Shown here: piece after piece, positions 27,050 through 35,805 of the stretch
Position numbering within the stretch: position 1 is the first letter of the stretch
Layout of the letters: every line of letters starts with the position of its first letter
Position numbers and translations under genes: made by a program
The notes under the pieces: generated by a model
What the model was told of the DNA's origin: nothing
What the model saw: the letters and a program-made list of their open reading frames with translations, nothing else
Databases searched by the model: none
Source of the DNA: an uncultured Lachnospiraceae bacterium
GTDB lineage: Bacteria > Bacillota > Clostridia > Lachnospirales > Lachnospiraceae
Assembly (NCBI GenBank): GCA_947628705.1
Contig: CANRAZ010000008.1
Coordinates: forward strand, 1 to 54,944
Length of the DNA stretch: 54,944 nucleotides
Direction: 5' to 3'

Positions 27050-28225
27050 ATGAAAAAAATCGGTATATTGCTTACGGCGGCGATAATCTCGGCGGCACTT
27101 ACTGCCTGCGGCGGAAAAAGCGCTTCCGATTACAATAAAGAAGGAATGGAATACTATAAAAGCCATGATTACGATCAGGCCGAGGAGTATCTGACAGAGG
27201 CTCTTAAATCCGATTCCGACAATATTGAATACAGGCAGAATTATGCGATGATTCTTATACAGCAGGGAAAGCAGGACGAGGCGATAAAGGAGCTTACCGC
27301 AACCGTTTCTGACAAAAAATCTTCTTCTGCCCAAAAGCGCAATAAATATGCCTACAGAGGACTTGGAATGGCCTATACCCAAAAGCAGGATTTTGCAGAA
27401 GCCGTGGAGTACTTCGATAAGGCTCTGGACATAGAAGAGGAAGAGGATTGGAACACGGATATCAGCTATTACAAAGCTAATGCGCTTCTGCTTAGCGGCG
27501 ACACGGAGGGCGCTCTTAAGCTTTATTCAAAGCTTATAGATGACAATTCCGAAAACTGGCTTGTCTACCAAGCAAGGGCAAACGTGTATCGCAGCATGGG
27601 CGATTATGCCTCCGCAATTGCAGATTACAATTCTGCGCTTCTCTACAGTGAGGGCGGTTTTGAGCTTTATATCGGAATGGCGGCCTGCTACATGGAGACA
27701 GGACACGAAGAGGAAGCGGAGGAAGCGCTGTTCCTTGCGTCGCTTCTGGACATAAAGACTGATGAAGACAAATACTATCTTGGGGTAATACATTATTACG
27801 CGCAGCAATTTGATTCGGCAAAGGCTGAAATGGAATATGCTCTTGCGAACGGCTTTACCGAGGCGTATTTTTATCTCGGCGAAATCTGCATGATGGAAAA
27901 AAATTATGAAGAGGCTTTGGGTTATTTTGAAAATTATACCTCAAATACCGTGACCGTTTCCCCGACTGTCTGCAACGATATTGCGGTTTGCTACATAAAT
28001 GCGGAAAATTATGACAGCGCATGGGAGTGGATTCAAAAGGGACTTGCTTTTTCAAATTCAAATGTAGTAAGGGAATTAAAGAGAAATGAGATTGCCTGTC
28101 TTGAGGGCAAGGGAGAATTGAGTCAGGCGCTCGGCAGGCTTGAGTCCTACGTCGCAGAGTACCCTGACGATGAGGGAGCGGCAACGGAATACGCATTCCT
28201 TAAGGAACGGCTTTCCCAAAATTGA
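27050..28225 (+). CDS. TPR-repeat lipoprotein
   Basis: The protein has 391 aa from ATG 27050, which has GGAGG just upstream and opens a lipoprotein signal (MKKIGILLTAA, lipobox LTAC). About eight tetratricopeptide-like repeats follow, e.g. YNKEGMEYYKSHDYDQAEEY, YRGLGMAYTQKQDFAEAVEY and VYRSMGDYASAIADYNSAL. TPR arrays bind proteins, so it may be a surface scaffold. It starts 19 bp after cas6 and precedes hflX by 21 bp; the three could form one transcript. Function unknown. Confidence 0.88.
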   Translation: MKKIGILLTAAIISAALTACGGKSASDYNKEGMEYYKSHDYDQAEEYLTEALKSDSDNIEYRQNYAMILIQQGKQDEAIKELTATVSDKKSSSAQKRNKYAYRGLGMAYTQKQDFAEAVEYFDKALDIEEEEDWNTDISYYKANALLLSGDTEGALKLYSKLIDDNSENWLVYQARANVYRSMGDYASAIADYNSALLYSEGGFELYIGMAACYMETGHEEEAEEALFLASLLDIKTDEDKYYLGVIHYYAQQFDSAKAEMEYALANGFTEAYFYLGEICMMEKNYEEALGYFENYTSNTVTVSPTVCNDIAVCYINAENYDSAWEWIQKGLAFSNSNVVRELKRNEIACLEGKGELSQALGRLESYVAEYPDDEGAATEYAFLKERLSQN

Positions 28226-28246
28226 GCATCTCTCTGGAGACTGATA

Positions 28247-29512
28247 ATGGAAGAAATGAAAAAAACAGAGCAGGAGCCTGAGAGGGTTATTCTTATTGCC
28301 GTATCGGGAGACGATTACGGCAAAGCCGTATCCGTAGACGCGGAAACCTCGCTTGACGAGCTTGAAGCACTCGCAGACACGGCAGGAGCGGTAACGGTCG
28401 GCAGGCTGCTGCAGAACAGGGACAAGGCTCAGACCGGAACCTATCTCGGCAAGGGTAAAATTCAGGAGCTGAAAGAATTGGCTGCCGAGCTTAATGCCGA
28501 CGCCGTAATCGCGGACGATGAACTTACTCCTGCTCAGATGAGAAATCTTGAGGACGAGCTTGAAATTAAGGTCTGCGACAGAACCATGCTGATTCTGGAT
28601 ATATTTGCAAAGCACGCAGTGACCGCAGAGGGAAAGATTCAGGTAGAGCTTGCTCAGCTTCGTTACAGTCTGCAAAGACTTACCGGCAAGGGTATTGCGA
28701 TGAGCAGACTCGGCGGAGGAATCGGAACAAGAGGTCCCGGCGAGAAGAAGCTTGAGCAGGACAGACGTTTGATACGTAACAGGATTTCGACTTTAAAAGC
28801 TGAGCTTGAGGACGTTGTTGAAAACAGAAAGCTTTTAAGAAAGCAGCGTGAAAGGAGCGCAATGCCCGTTGCAGCGATAGTCGGTTATACCAATGCAGGG
28901 AAATCGACTCTCCTGAACAAGCTTACCGATTCGGGAGTTTTGGCGGCCGACATGCTTTTTGCCACTCTTGACGCGACCACGAGAAAGCTTAAGCTTGAAA
29001 GCGGTCAGGAAATACTTGTTACTGACACGGTAGGATTTATCAATAAGCTGCCGCACCATCTTGTGGAGGCATTTAAGTCTACTCTTGAGGAGGCGGCATA
29101 TGCCGATATGATAATACATGTGGCGGACGCGTCGAATCCGAATGCCTTTAACCAGATGGCAGTGGTTTATGAGACTCTCGAGCGTTTGGGTGCGGACGGA
29201 AAGCCTGTAATAACGGTTTTTAACAAACAGGATCTGGTCGCTGAAAAAACAGACGCCGAGCTTTATCCGTTAAAGGATTTGAAGGCGGATCACACAGTCA
29301 GGGCTTCTGCCAAAAAAGGAGAAGGGCTGACGGAGCTTAAAAATGCTATTGAAACGGTGCTTAAGGAGCAGAGGGTCTATGTGGAGAAAATTATTCCCTA
29401 CTCCGAGGGCGGCTATCTGAACACGATACGGAAGCACGGGCAGATAGTCACGGAGGAATACAGGGACGGCGGAGTATTCGTACAGGCATATGTGCCGAAA
29501 AGGTATGTGTAG
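28247..29512 (+). CDS. hflX: Ribosome-associated GTPase HflX
   Basis: The 421-aa GTPase splits or rescues stalled ribosomes under stress. An N-terminal HflX-specific domain (GRLLQNRDKAQTGTYLGKGK) is followed by a coiled linker (GPGEKKLEQDRRLI) and the G domain with GYTNAGKST (G1), DATTRKLKL (G2 region), DTVGF (G3) and FNKQD (G4). Length is normal. It is followed after 35 bp by thyA. Confidence 0.95.
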   Translation: MEEMKKTEQEPERVILIAVSGDDYGKAVSVDAETSLDELEALADTAGAVTVGRLLQNRDKAQTGTYLGKGKIQELKELAAELNADAVIADDELTPAQMRNLEDELEIKVCDRTMLILDIFAKHAVTAEGKIQVELAQLRYSLQRLTGKGIAMSRLGGGIGTRGPGEKKLEQDRRLIRNRISTLKAELEDVVENRKLLRKQRERSAMPVAAIVGYTNAGKSTLLNKLTDSGVLAADMLFATLDATTRKLKLESGQEILVTDTVGFINKLPHHLVEAFKSTLEEAAYADMIIHVADASNPNAFNQMAVVYETLERLGADGKPVITVFNKQDLVAEKTDAELYPLKDLKADHTVRASAKKGEGLTELKNAIETVLKEQRVYVEKIIPYSEGGYLNTIRKHGQIVTEEYRDGGVFVQAYVPKRYV

Positions 29513-29547
29513 GGATTGCTGCGTAGCAAAAACAGGAGGATGGTAAA

Positions 29548-30396
29548 ATGAGTGCGGCAGATACGGTGTTTATCAATATGTGCAGGGATATACTTGAGAA
29601 CGGCACGAGTACCGAGGGGGAAAAGGTAAGGCCTAAATGGGAGGACGGAACTCCTGCATACACGATTAAGCAGTTCGGAGTCGTAAACCGTTATGATTTA
29701 AGCAGGGAATTTCCGGCTCTTACTCTCAGGAGGACGCCGATTAAGTCCTGCGTGGACGAGCTTCTGTGGATATGGCAGAAAAAATCGAATAATGTAAACG
29801 ATTTCGGAGGACACATCTGGGACGCATGGGCGGATGAGGACGGCTCTATCGGCAAGGCGTATGGCTATCAGATGGGCGTAAAGCACAAGTACAGGGAAGG
29901 CATGATGGATCAGGTCGACAGAGTAATTTATGACTTGAAAAACAACCCTTACAGCCGACGCATACTCACCAATATTTACGTTCATCAGGATTTAAGCGAG
30001 ATGAACCTTTATCCGTGCGCATACAGCATGACCTTTAATGTTACAAAGCCGAAGGAAGGGGACAGGCTTGTGCTTAATGCGATTCTGAATCAGCGTTCTC
30101 AGGATATTCTTGCTGCAAACGCATGGAACGTCGCACAGTATGCCGCGCTTGTCCATATGATGGCTCAATGCTGCGGAATGCAGGCAGGTCAGTTCGTACA
30201 TGTGATTGCGGACGCTCACATCTATGACAGGCATATTCCTATAATAAAGGAGCTTATTGAAAGGCCGGCTTATCCGGCGCCCGATTTCTGGATGAATCCT
30301 GAAATTACCGATTTCTACAAGTTTACAAAGGACGATTTCAGGCTTGACAACTACACCTACGGACCTGCCGTTGACAAGATTCCGGTGGCAGTGTGA
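29548..30396 (+). CDS. thyA: Thymidylate synthase
   Basis: The 282-aa enzyme methylates dUMP to dTMP using methylene-THF. The catalytic Cys is in LYPCAYSMTF, and the substrate site NQRSQDILAANAWNVAQYA is complete, followed by HIYDRHI. The NAWN and PCAYS forms differ from the E. coli PCH and PFNIA forms but are typical of a Firmicute subgroup. C terminus KIPVAV matches the family's conserved end. A GGAGG site precedes ATG. folA follows, a natural pair because ThyA produces dihydrofolate. Confidence 0.95.
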   Translation: MSAADTVFINMCRDILENGTSTEGEKVRPKWEDGTPAYTIKQFGVVNRYDLSREFPALTLRRTPIKSCVDELLWIWQKKSNNVNDFGGHIWDAWADEDGSIGKAYGYQMGVKHKYREGMMDQVDRVIYDLKNNPYSRRILTNIYVHQDLSEMNLYPCAYSMTFNVTKPKEGDRLVLNAILNQRSQDILAANAWNVAQYAALVHMMAQCCGMQAGQFVHVIADAHIYDRHIPIIKELIERPAYPAPDFWMNPEITDFYKFTKDDFRLDNYTYGPAVDKIPVAV

Positions 30397-30544
30397 TTTT
30401 CTTGATTATGAGTTTAAAAGATTAAAACCGAAAAAGCGAAACAGGCAGGCAAGAGGAGCTTATAAAGGCTTCCTGAGAATGTCTTTTAGTCGGGAGAAAG
30501 GAAAAATCCAATCATCAGCCGATAATTGGATCATGCGAGGCAAA

Positions 30545-31039
30545 ATGAATTTAATAGCAAATGTTTCCGAAAACTGGGGTATCGGAATCGGCGGCGAGCT
30601 GCTTGTAAGAATACCGGAGGACATGAAATTTTTCAGGTCAATGACTCTTGGAAAATCCGTAATAATGGGGAGAAAAACCCTTGAAAGCTTTCCGGGAGAG
30701 AATCCGCTGAAGAACAGAACCAACATAGTTATAACTTCTGATACTTCATATGAAAAAGAGGGCGCTGAAATCGTTCATTCCGTTAAGGAGGCTCTTGACG
30801 CGGTAAGCGGACAGAAGAGTGAGGACGTTTTTATAATCGGAGGCGAGAGCGTTTATGCCCAGATGCTTGAATATGCCGACACTGCTTACATAACAAAGGT
30901 AAGCGTTTCGCCGGAAGCAGACGCTTTTTTTCCCAACATTGATGAGATGCCTGACTGGGAGCTTGTGCATGCCTCTCCCGCGGCAGAGCACGAGGGAATA
31001 AAATACCGTTTCTGTACTTACAGAAGAAAAGTACAATAA
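30545..31039 (+). CDS. folA: Dihydrofolate reductase
   Basis: The protein has 164 aa from ATG 30545, chosen because MNLIANVSENWGIG is the standard family opening; the frame stays open upstream into thyA but lacks DHFR similarity. It restores THF with NADPH. VRIPEDMKFFRSMTLGKSVIMGRKT and IIGGESVY are the cofactor and active-site signatures. The 148 bp between thyA and this start have no other recognisable content. A GAGG site is close to the start (4-5 bases), shorter than normal. Confidence 0.92.
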   Translation: MNLIANVSENWGIGIGGELLVRIPEDMKFFRSMTLGKSVIMGRKTLESFPGENPLKNRTNIVITSDTSYEKEGAEIVHSVKEALDAVSGQKSEDVFIIGGESVYAQMLEYADTAYITKVSVSPEADAFFPNIDEMPDWELVHASPAAEHEGIKYRFCTYRRKVQ

Positions 31040-31193
31040 AAAAACATAAGAAAATCAGCCCTAAATGGGTCCTGAAGTATTGATTTATAAAATTCATGGG
31101 TATATAATTACTAGCGGATTGGCGTTAAAGGTGCCTTATCGAAAGTTAAGCTGCAACTTCCGATAGCTTATTTTTACAGAATGGAGGCTTGCT

Positions 31194-32222
31194 ATGAGTA
31201 GTAAAAACATTGACTGGTCGGCTTTAGGCTTCGGCTATGTTCCGACCGATTACCGTTTCGTATCAAATTATAAGGACGGCGCATGGGACGAGGGCGCTAT
31301 TGTCACGGATTCTAACATTGTGCTTAATGAGTGTGCAGGAGTTTTCCAGTATGCACAGACGGTTTTTGAAGGCTTAAAGGCATACACGACCGTTGACGGA
31401 CGCATTGTTACCTTCAGACCTGACCTTAACGCAGCACGTCTTAAGGCGTCTGCTGAAAGGCTTTGTATCCCTCCTTATGACGAGAAGAAATTTGTGGAGG
31501 CTGTTAAGCAGGTCGTTCTTGCCAATAAGGATTTCGTTCCTCCTTACGGAAGCGGAGCAACGCTTTACATCCGTCCGTATATGATGGGAACAAATTCAGT
31601 AATCGGCGTTAAGCCTGCGGACGAGTATCAGTTCAGAGTGTTCACGACTCCTGTAGGGCCTTACTTTAAAGGCGGTGCAAAGCCGATTTCCATCAGAGTG
31701 TGCGACTATGACAGAGCCGCTCCGCACGGAACAGGCAACATAAAGGCAGGTCTCAACTATGCGATGAGTCTTTATGCGATAGTTGACGCGCACGCAAAGG
31801 GCTTCGACGAGAACATGTATCTTGATCCGGCAACCAGAACAAAGGTTGAGGAAACGGGCGGCGCAAACTTCCTGTTTGTAACAAAGGACAACAAGATTGT
31901 TACTCCGAAGTCAAATTCGATCCTTCCTTCCATTACACGCCGTTCGCTTCTTGTTGTTGCCGAGAAATACCTCGGACTTGAGGTTGAGGAGCGTGAGGTT
32001 TACTTTGACGAGGTTAAGGATTTTGCCGAGTGCGGTCTTTGCGGAACCGCTGCGGTAATTTCTCCTGTCGGAAGAGTAAACGACCATGGAACAGACATTC
32101 TTTTCCCTAGCGGAATGGACGAAATGGGTCCTGTCTGCGCAAAGCTCCGTGAGACTCTCACAGGGATCCAGATGGGCGAGATTGAAGCTCCGGAGGGCTG
32201 GATCTGCACAATAAAGGATTGA
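31194..32222 (+). CDS. ilvE: Branched-chain amino acid aminotransferase
   Basis: The 342-aa PLP enzyme transfers amino groups between glutamate and the keto acids of Val, Leu and Ile. It is of the eukaryote-like class II group: FEGLKAYTTVDG, IRPYMMGTNSVIGV and the PLP lysine in GTGNIKAGLNYAMSL. ETGGANFLFV and GLCGTAAVISPVG complete the active site. It stands alone, and the 154-bp leader holds an imperfect hairpin (about 31139-31165) followed by a T-rich stretch that could be an attenuator; I cannot confirm this. Confidence 0.94.
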   Translation: MSSKNIDWSALGFGYVPTDYRFVSNYKDGAWDEGAIVTDSNIVLNECAGVFQYAQTVFEGLKAYTTVDGRIVTFRPDLNAARLKASAERLCIPPYDEKKFVEAVKQVVLANKDFVPPYGSGATLYIRPYMMGTNSVIGVKPADEYQFRVFTTPVGPYFKGGAKPISIRVCDYDRAAPHGTGNIKAGLNYAMSLYAIVDAHAKGFDENMYLDPATRTKVEETGGANFLFVTKDNKIVTPKSNSILPSITRRSLLVVAEKYLGLEVEEREVYFDEVKDFAECGLCGTAAVISPVGRVNDHGTDILFPSGMDEMGPVCAKLRETLTGIQMGEIEAPEGWICTIKD

Positions 32223-32357
32223 AAACAAATATCTGTTTATTGAATGGACCGGAACGCATATAACAGGATAAGATCATCAGAATTTTAAACCTGTAATATT
32301 AAAGCAAGTTATTTCATATTCTTAAGCATGGCAGAAAAGCTTTGACAGAGACGGAAT

Positions 32358-33107
32358 ATGAATAACAGCAACCATGAAAGGCTTATTAGAGGCATGCTGC
32401 TTATGTTGGTATGCCTCTTAATTTATCTTGGAGTGAATGTAAACGTAAAAAACACTTTCATAACCGACGGAAGCACGTTTAAAGGCGAAGGGGAGAACGC
32501 AGGGACGGTCTATCTTACCTTTGATGACGGTCCGAGCAAATACACTGAGACAGTGCTTGACACTCTTAAACAGTACAATGCGGTAGCGACCTTTTTTCTG
32601 GTCGGCGACAGTGTAACCGACGAATATGAGGGGACATTGAAAAGAATGCAGGACGAGGGTCATGCGATAGGGCTTCATTGCAGCTGCCACAGCTACAACA
32701 AGGTATATTCGGACACGTCCTCCTGTGTAAAAAGCATTTTAGACGAAAGAGAATTTTTAAGAAATCGCTATGGGATCGAAAGCGACCTTTGCCGTCTGCC
32801 GGGAGGAAGTACCAACGTATTTATTAAAAACAAGAAGGAAGTAGTTGAAACGCTTCATTCGGAGGGTCTTAAAATATTTGACTGGAATGTTACGGCCGAG
32901 GACAGCGTGGGGGTCCCTACAGCCGAAAGCATCATGAAGAATATTTTCCCTGACGTTTACAATAAAGAGGAGCCGATAGTGCTGATGCATGACGGAGTTA
33001 ACAACAAGCTGACTGTCGATTTATTGCCTCAGATACTTCAAAATTTGACCGAATATGGCTATAAATTTGGAACTTTAGCAGAACGTGACGAATTTTTTTA
33101 CAAATAA
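32358..33107 (+). CDS. Polysaccharide deacetylase (NodB domain), membrane-anchored
   Basis: The 249-aa protein has an N-terminal membrane anchor (about residues 12-28) and an outside NodB domain. Motif 1 is TFDDGPSKYT, with the catalytic base and metal Asp; motif 2 lies in GLHCSCHSYNK (HxxxH form), and motif 3 is RLPGGSTN; DWNVTAEDS and VLMHDG are also typical. It probably removes acetyl groups from peptidoglycan or another surface glycan. No clear partner gene lies beside it. The ribosome site (GAGACGG) is weak. Confidence 0.9.
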   Translation: MNNSNHERLIRGMLLMLVCLLIYLGVNVNVKNTFITDGSTFKGEGENAGTVYLTFDDGPSKYTETVLDTLKQYNAVATFFLVGDSVTDEYEGTLKRMQDEGHAIGLHCSCHSYNKVYSDTSSCVKSILDEREFLRNRYGIESDLCRLPGGSTNVFIKNKKEVVETLHSEGLKIFDWNVTAEDSVGVPTAESIMKNIFPDVYNKEEPIVLMHDGVNNKLTVDLLPQILQNLTEYGYKFGTLAERDEFFYK

Positions 33108-33430
33108 TGACATATATTACGTCATTATGTCGACAGAAATAAAAAAATGCAAAAAAAGAAAAAAGCCTGTTGACCTGTTTCTAACCATAAGTTATAAGAT
33201 AGAGCCAGTTCAAGCGAAACGATTGAAAATTGAAGCGAATCAGACATAGCGAACTGAAGGGCTTCATAAAAATTGAAAAAAAGAACTTCGCAGGAAGTTC
33301 GCATGGCTTTTGGCATTTTCTATAACTTTTCTATTATTCTCTCTCGATTAAGTAAAGCGGCACTTTGTGTCGCTTTACTTATTTTATTTTGAATTAAATA
33401 AGTAAATTAAAGAATTATATCCAATCAGTA
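33108..33430. other. Intergenic region between deacetylase and TetR genes
   Basis: I see no convincing gene here. There is an inverted repeat ATAATGAC/GTCATTAT just after the deacetylase stop (about 33114-33128), a GAACTT/AAGTTC hairpin near 33282-33300, and the terminator at 33350-33390. Confidence 0.55.
33350..33390 (+). terminator. Intrinsic terminator
   Basis: AAGTAAAGCG (33350-33359) and CGCTTTACTT (33371-33380) are exact complements around an 11-base segment, GCACTTTGTGT, that can pair partly itself. ATTTTATTTT follows. It ends transcription before the TetR promoter. Confidence 0.8.
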
Positions 33431-33458
33431 TTGACATATATTCCGTGTGTGATATAAC
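33431..33458 (+). promoter_or_regulatory. Sigma-A promoter of tetR-family gene
   Basis: TTGACA (33431-33436) is followed after 16 bp by TATAAC (33453-33458). The transcript would begin within or next to the palindrome at 33468-33484. Confidence 0.75.
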
Positions 33459-33467
33459 AAAAGAAAC

Positions 33468-33484
33468 TGATAGTAACACTATCA
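33468..33484 (+). promoter_or_regulatory. Probable TetR operator, perfect palindrome
   Basis: TGATAGT and ACTATCA are exact complements around a 3-base centre. The site lies over the predicted transcription start and 18 bp before the regulator's ATG, the usual place for autorepression. Confidence 0.7.
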
Positions 33485-33502
33485 AATTTTGGCGGTATTG
33501 AA

Positions 33503-34147
33503 ATGAAAAAAAGCAGCTCATGGGCAAAATTTCAGGACGAAAGGTCTGCTAAAGCCGTTGAAGCGGCAAAAAATCTGTTTTTGGAAAGAAAAATCGATTC
33601 AGTCCGAATGACCGAAATTGCGGAACGGACCGGAATCGGTGTGGCTTCCCTTTACCGCTACTTTGAAACAAAGGAAAACATCGTAATCTCCGCAGCGATA
33701 CTTCTCTGGTCGGAAATTAAAAAAGAGTACCTGCCGAGATTTCATATGTCGGAATTTCAATCTCTAAGCGGAATAGCACAGCTTAAGGCGATTTTGGACG
33801 CTTATTCAGATTTGATTGTCTCTCACAGAGAGTTCCTTCTGTTCCTTTCGGATTTTGATTCTTTTTGTTTGGAGGAGCAGATTCCGAAGGAAAAACTGGC
33901 GGACTATGAAAAAAGCACAGCAGACTTTTATGAGCCTTATAAAACGGCCATAGAAAAGGGTCAGGCGGACGGAACGGTTTCAGTTCGTGCAAATCCGGAT
34001 ATATTATACTTATCCGTGAATCATACCATGCTCGCGCTGTTGATGAAGATGGCAGGAGGAGAGATAACAGGGCAGGATAACCGATTTACGGAAGAGCTTG
34101 ATGTTGTGAAGGATATTATGCTTCACTATTTTGAAAATAAGAGCTGA
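33503..34147 (+). CDS. TetR/AcrR-family transcriptional regulator
   Basis: The 214-aa protein has an N-terminal helix-turn-helix (about residues 20-60): SVRMTEIAERTGIGVASLYRYF is the standard TetR signature with the YxYF end. The C-terminal ligand domain is not recognisable by eye. It has its own promoter and a palindromic operator, so it probably represses itself. The GPH symporter gene follows after 96 bp and is the likeliest target; the acyl-CoA ligase further on could be another. Confidence 0.92.
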   Translation: MKKSSSWAKFQDERSAKAVEAAKNLFLERKIDSVRMTEIAERTGIGVASLYRYFETKENIVISAAILLWSEIKKEYLPRFHMSEFQSLSGIAQLKAILDAYSDLIVSHREFLLFLSDFDSFCLEEQIPKEKLADYEKSTADFYEPYKTAIEKGQADGTVSVRANPDILYLSVNHTMLALLMKMAGGEITGQDNRFTEELDVVKDIMLHYFENKS

Positions 34148-34243
34148 AGGGACGGCTGTTATTTGGGGCGGATCTAATTAAAACCCATCGGTAATTTTAT
34201 AAATGGGTTAAAAAAATATGTAAGGGTTTAGGAGGAGGAAAAC

Positions 34244-35599
34244 GTGAAAAAAATTACTAACAAGGTGCTGTGGATTTTTGCAATCGGTCAATTCGGCTGG
34301 AGCCTGCTTGCCGGAATCATTACAAACTGGCTGGTCTATTACTATACCGATGAGACGGCAGGAATATTCGGCCACAACATAACGACAGGTACTCTGTTTT
34401 TAAGCATTACGCTTTTCGGACTTATTACAATGGTCGGAAGGATATTTGATGCGGTAACGGATCCGCTCATTGCAAGCTGGTCTGACAGAAGCAGCTTTAA
34501 GGGCGGCAGAAGGATTCCGTTTATGAGGGCGATTGCAGTACCGTTTGCCATAATCACCGCAGGAGTATTTGTGCTTCCGCAGACAGGCAGCGTTATTGTA
34601 AACGACATTCTGGTCTTTGTTACGCTTATTCTTTTCTATCTGTTCATGACAATTTACTGTACTCCGTACAATGCGCTTATTTCAGAGCTTGGAAATGACC
34701 AGAAGAACAGGATCAACGTTTCTACGTACATTTCATTTACCTACATTCTCGGTCTTTCAATTTCTTTCCTTATACCGAATATTGCAGGAATATTTGAAAG
34801 CAGTCTTGGCAAGGCGAATGCGGTAAGGACTGCGATAGGAATCATGTGTTTGATAGCCGCCGCCGCAATGATAACTCCGGCGCTGCTTATAAAGGAAAGA
34901 GACTATATAGATTCAAAGCCGGTTCAAACGCCTGCCTTTAAATCGCTGTTCTTAAGCTTTAAAAATATACAGTTCGCAAGATTTGTAATTTCAGACGTTA
35001 TATATTTTTTCGCGGTAACGCTCTTTCAGACAGGCCTTCCTTTTTACGAGACAAAGCTTATGGACGTGCCGGACACGATGACCTTCACGCTTACCGTAAT
35101 TATGACGGTAGTAAGCCTGTGTCTTTATCCTGTGATAAACAAGCTTGCTCCGAAATTCGGAAAGAAAAAGCTTGTTATCGGCGGCTTTTTTGCATATGCC
35201 TTTGTGTTTTTGCTTGCTTCAATTTGCGGAAAAGGCATTGCGTGGGGCATACTTATAGCCGTGTGTGCAGGAATACCAATGGCAATACTCGGAATTTTAC
35301 CGCAGGCGGTCGTTGCGGATATTGCTGAGGCGGACGCCTATGAGTCAGGAGAGGAAAGAAGCGGAATGTTCTTTGCCGCACGTACCTTCGCAATGAAAAT
35401 GGGGCAGGCAATTTCAATGCTTGTTTTTACCTCTGTTGTTTCTTCCTTTACAAAAAACGGAGGAACGGATCCGTTCGGTTACAGGCTTACGGCGATTATC
35501 GCAACCGTTTGCTGTCTCATCGGAGCCGTACTGTTCTTCTTCTACAATGAGAAGATGATAATGGGCAAGCTGGCTGAAAAAAACGGAAGCAAGGACTGA
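34244..35599 (+). CDS. GPH-family sugar:cation symporter (MelB-like)
   Basis: The 451-aa membrane protein has about 12 helices. GRIFDAVTDPLIASWSDRS near residues 66-84 is the GPH (glycoside-pentoside-hexuronide) cation-site signature, and SWSDRS/GGRRIPFM the loop after it. It would import a sugar or glycoside with Na+ or H+. GTG is the start, with a strong GGAGGAGG site. It follows a TetR gene and no glycosidase is nearby, so the substrate is open. Confidence 0.88.
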   Translation: MKKITNKVLWIFAIGQFGWSLLAGIITNWLVYYYTDETAGIFGHNITTGTLFLSITLFGLITMVGRIFDAVTDPLIASWSDRSSFKGGRRIPFMRAIAVPFAIITAGVFVLPQTGSVIVNDILVFVTLILFYLFMTIYCTPYNALISELGNDQKNRINVSTYISFTYILGLSISFLIPNIAGIFESSLGKANAVRTAIGIMCLIAAAAMITPALLIKERDYIDSKPVQTPAFKSLFLSFKNIQFARFVISDVIYFFAVTLFQTGLPFYETKLMDVPDTMTFTLTVIMTVVSLCLYPVINKLAPKFGKKKLVIGGFFAYAFVFLLASICGKGIAWGILIAVCAGIPMAILGILPQAVVADIAEADAYESGEERSGMFFAARTFAMKMGQAISMLVFTSVVSSFTKNGGTDPFGYRLTAIIATVCCLIGAVLFFFYNEKMIMGKLAEKNGSKD

Positions 35600-35805
35600 A
35601 AACCTGATTTTAATTTGGAATAAAAGCCTGAGCACGGAAACGGCATGCTCCCTTTCTATAATTTGCAACGTTGCAATTGCCTTTATTACCAAATCGTGTT
35701 ACAATGTTTTATGTCGGTTTTCGCCGAGACTAACAAATTGCAGAAGCTCTGACCGCACACGTATCAACACGTGGATTTTGGGGCTTTACGGAGAAGGAGA
35801 AGGTA

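Noticed and set aside
30344-30544. 67-residue N-terminal extension of FolA
   Set aside because: It overlaps thyA, has no DHFR similarity, and the standard family start is at 30545.
33125-33316. 63-codon minus-strand frame in the gap before the TetR gene
   Set aside because: Low-complexity Phe/Leu-rich end from an A-rich tract and no ribosome site.
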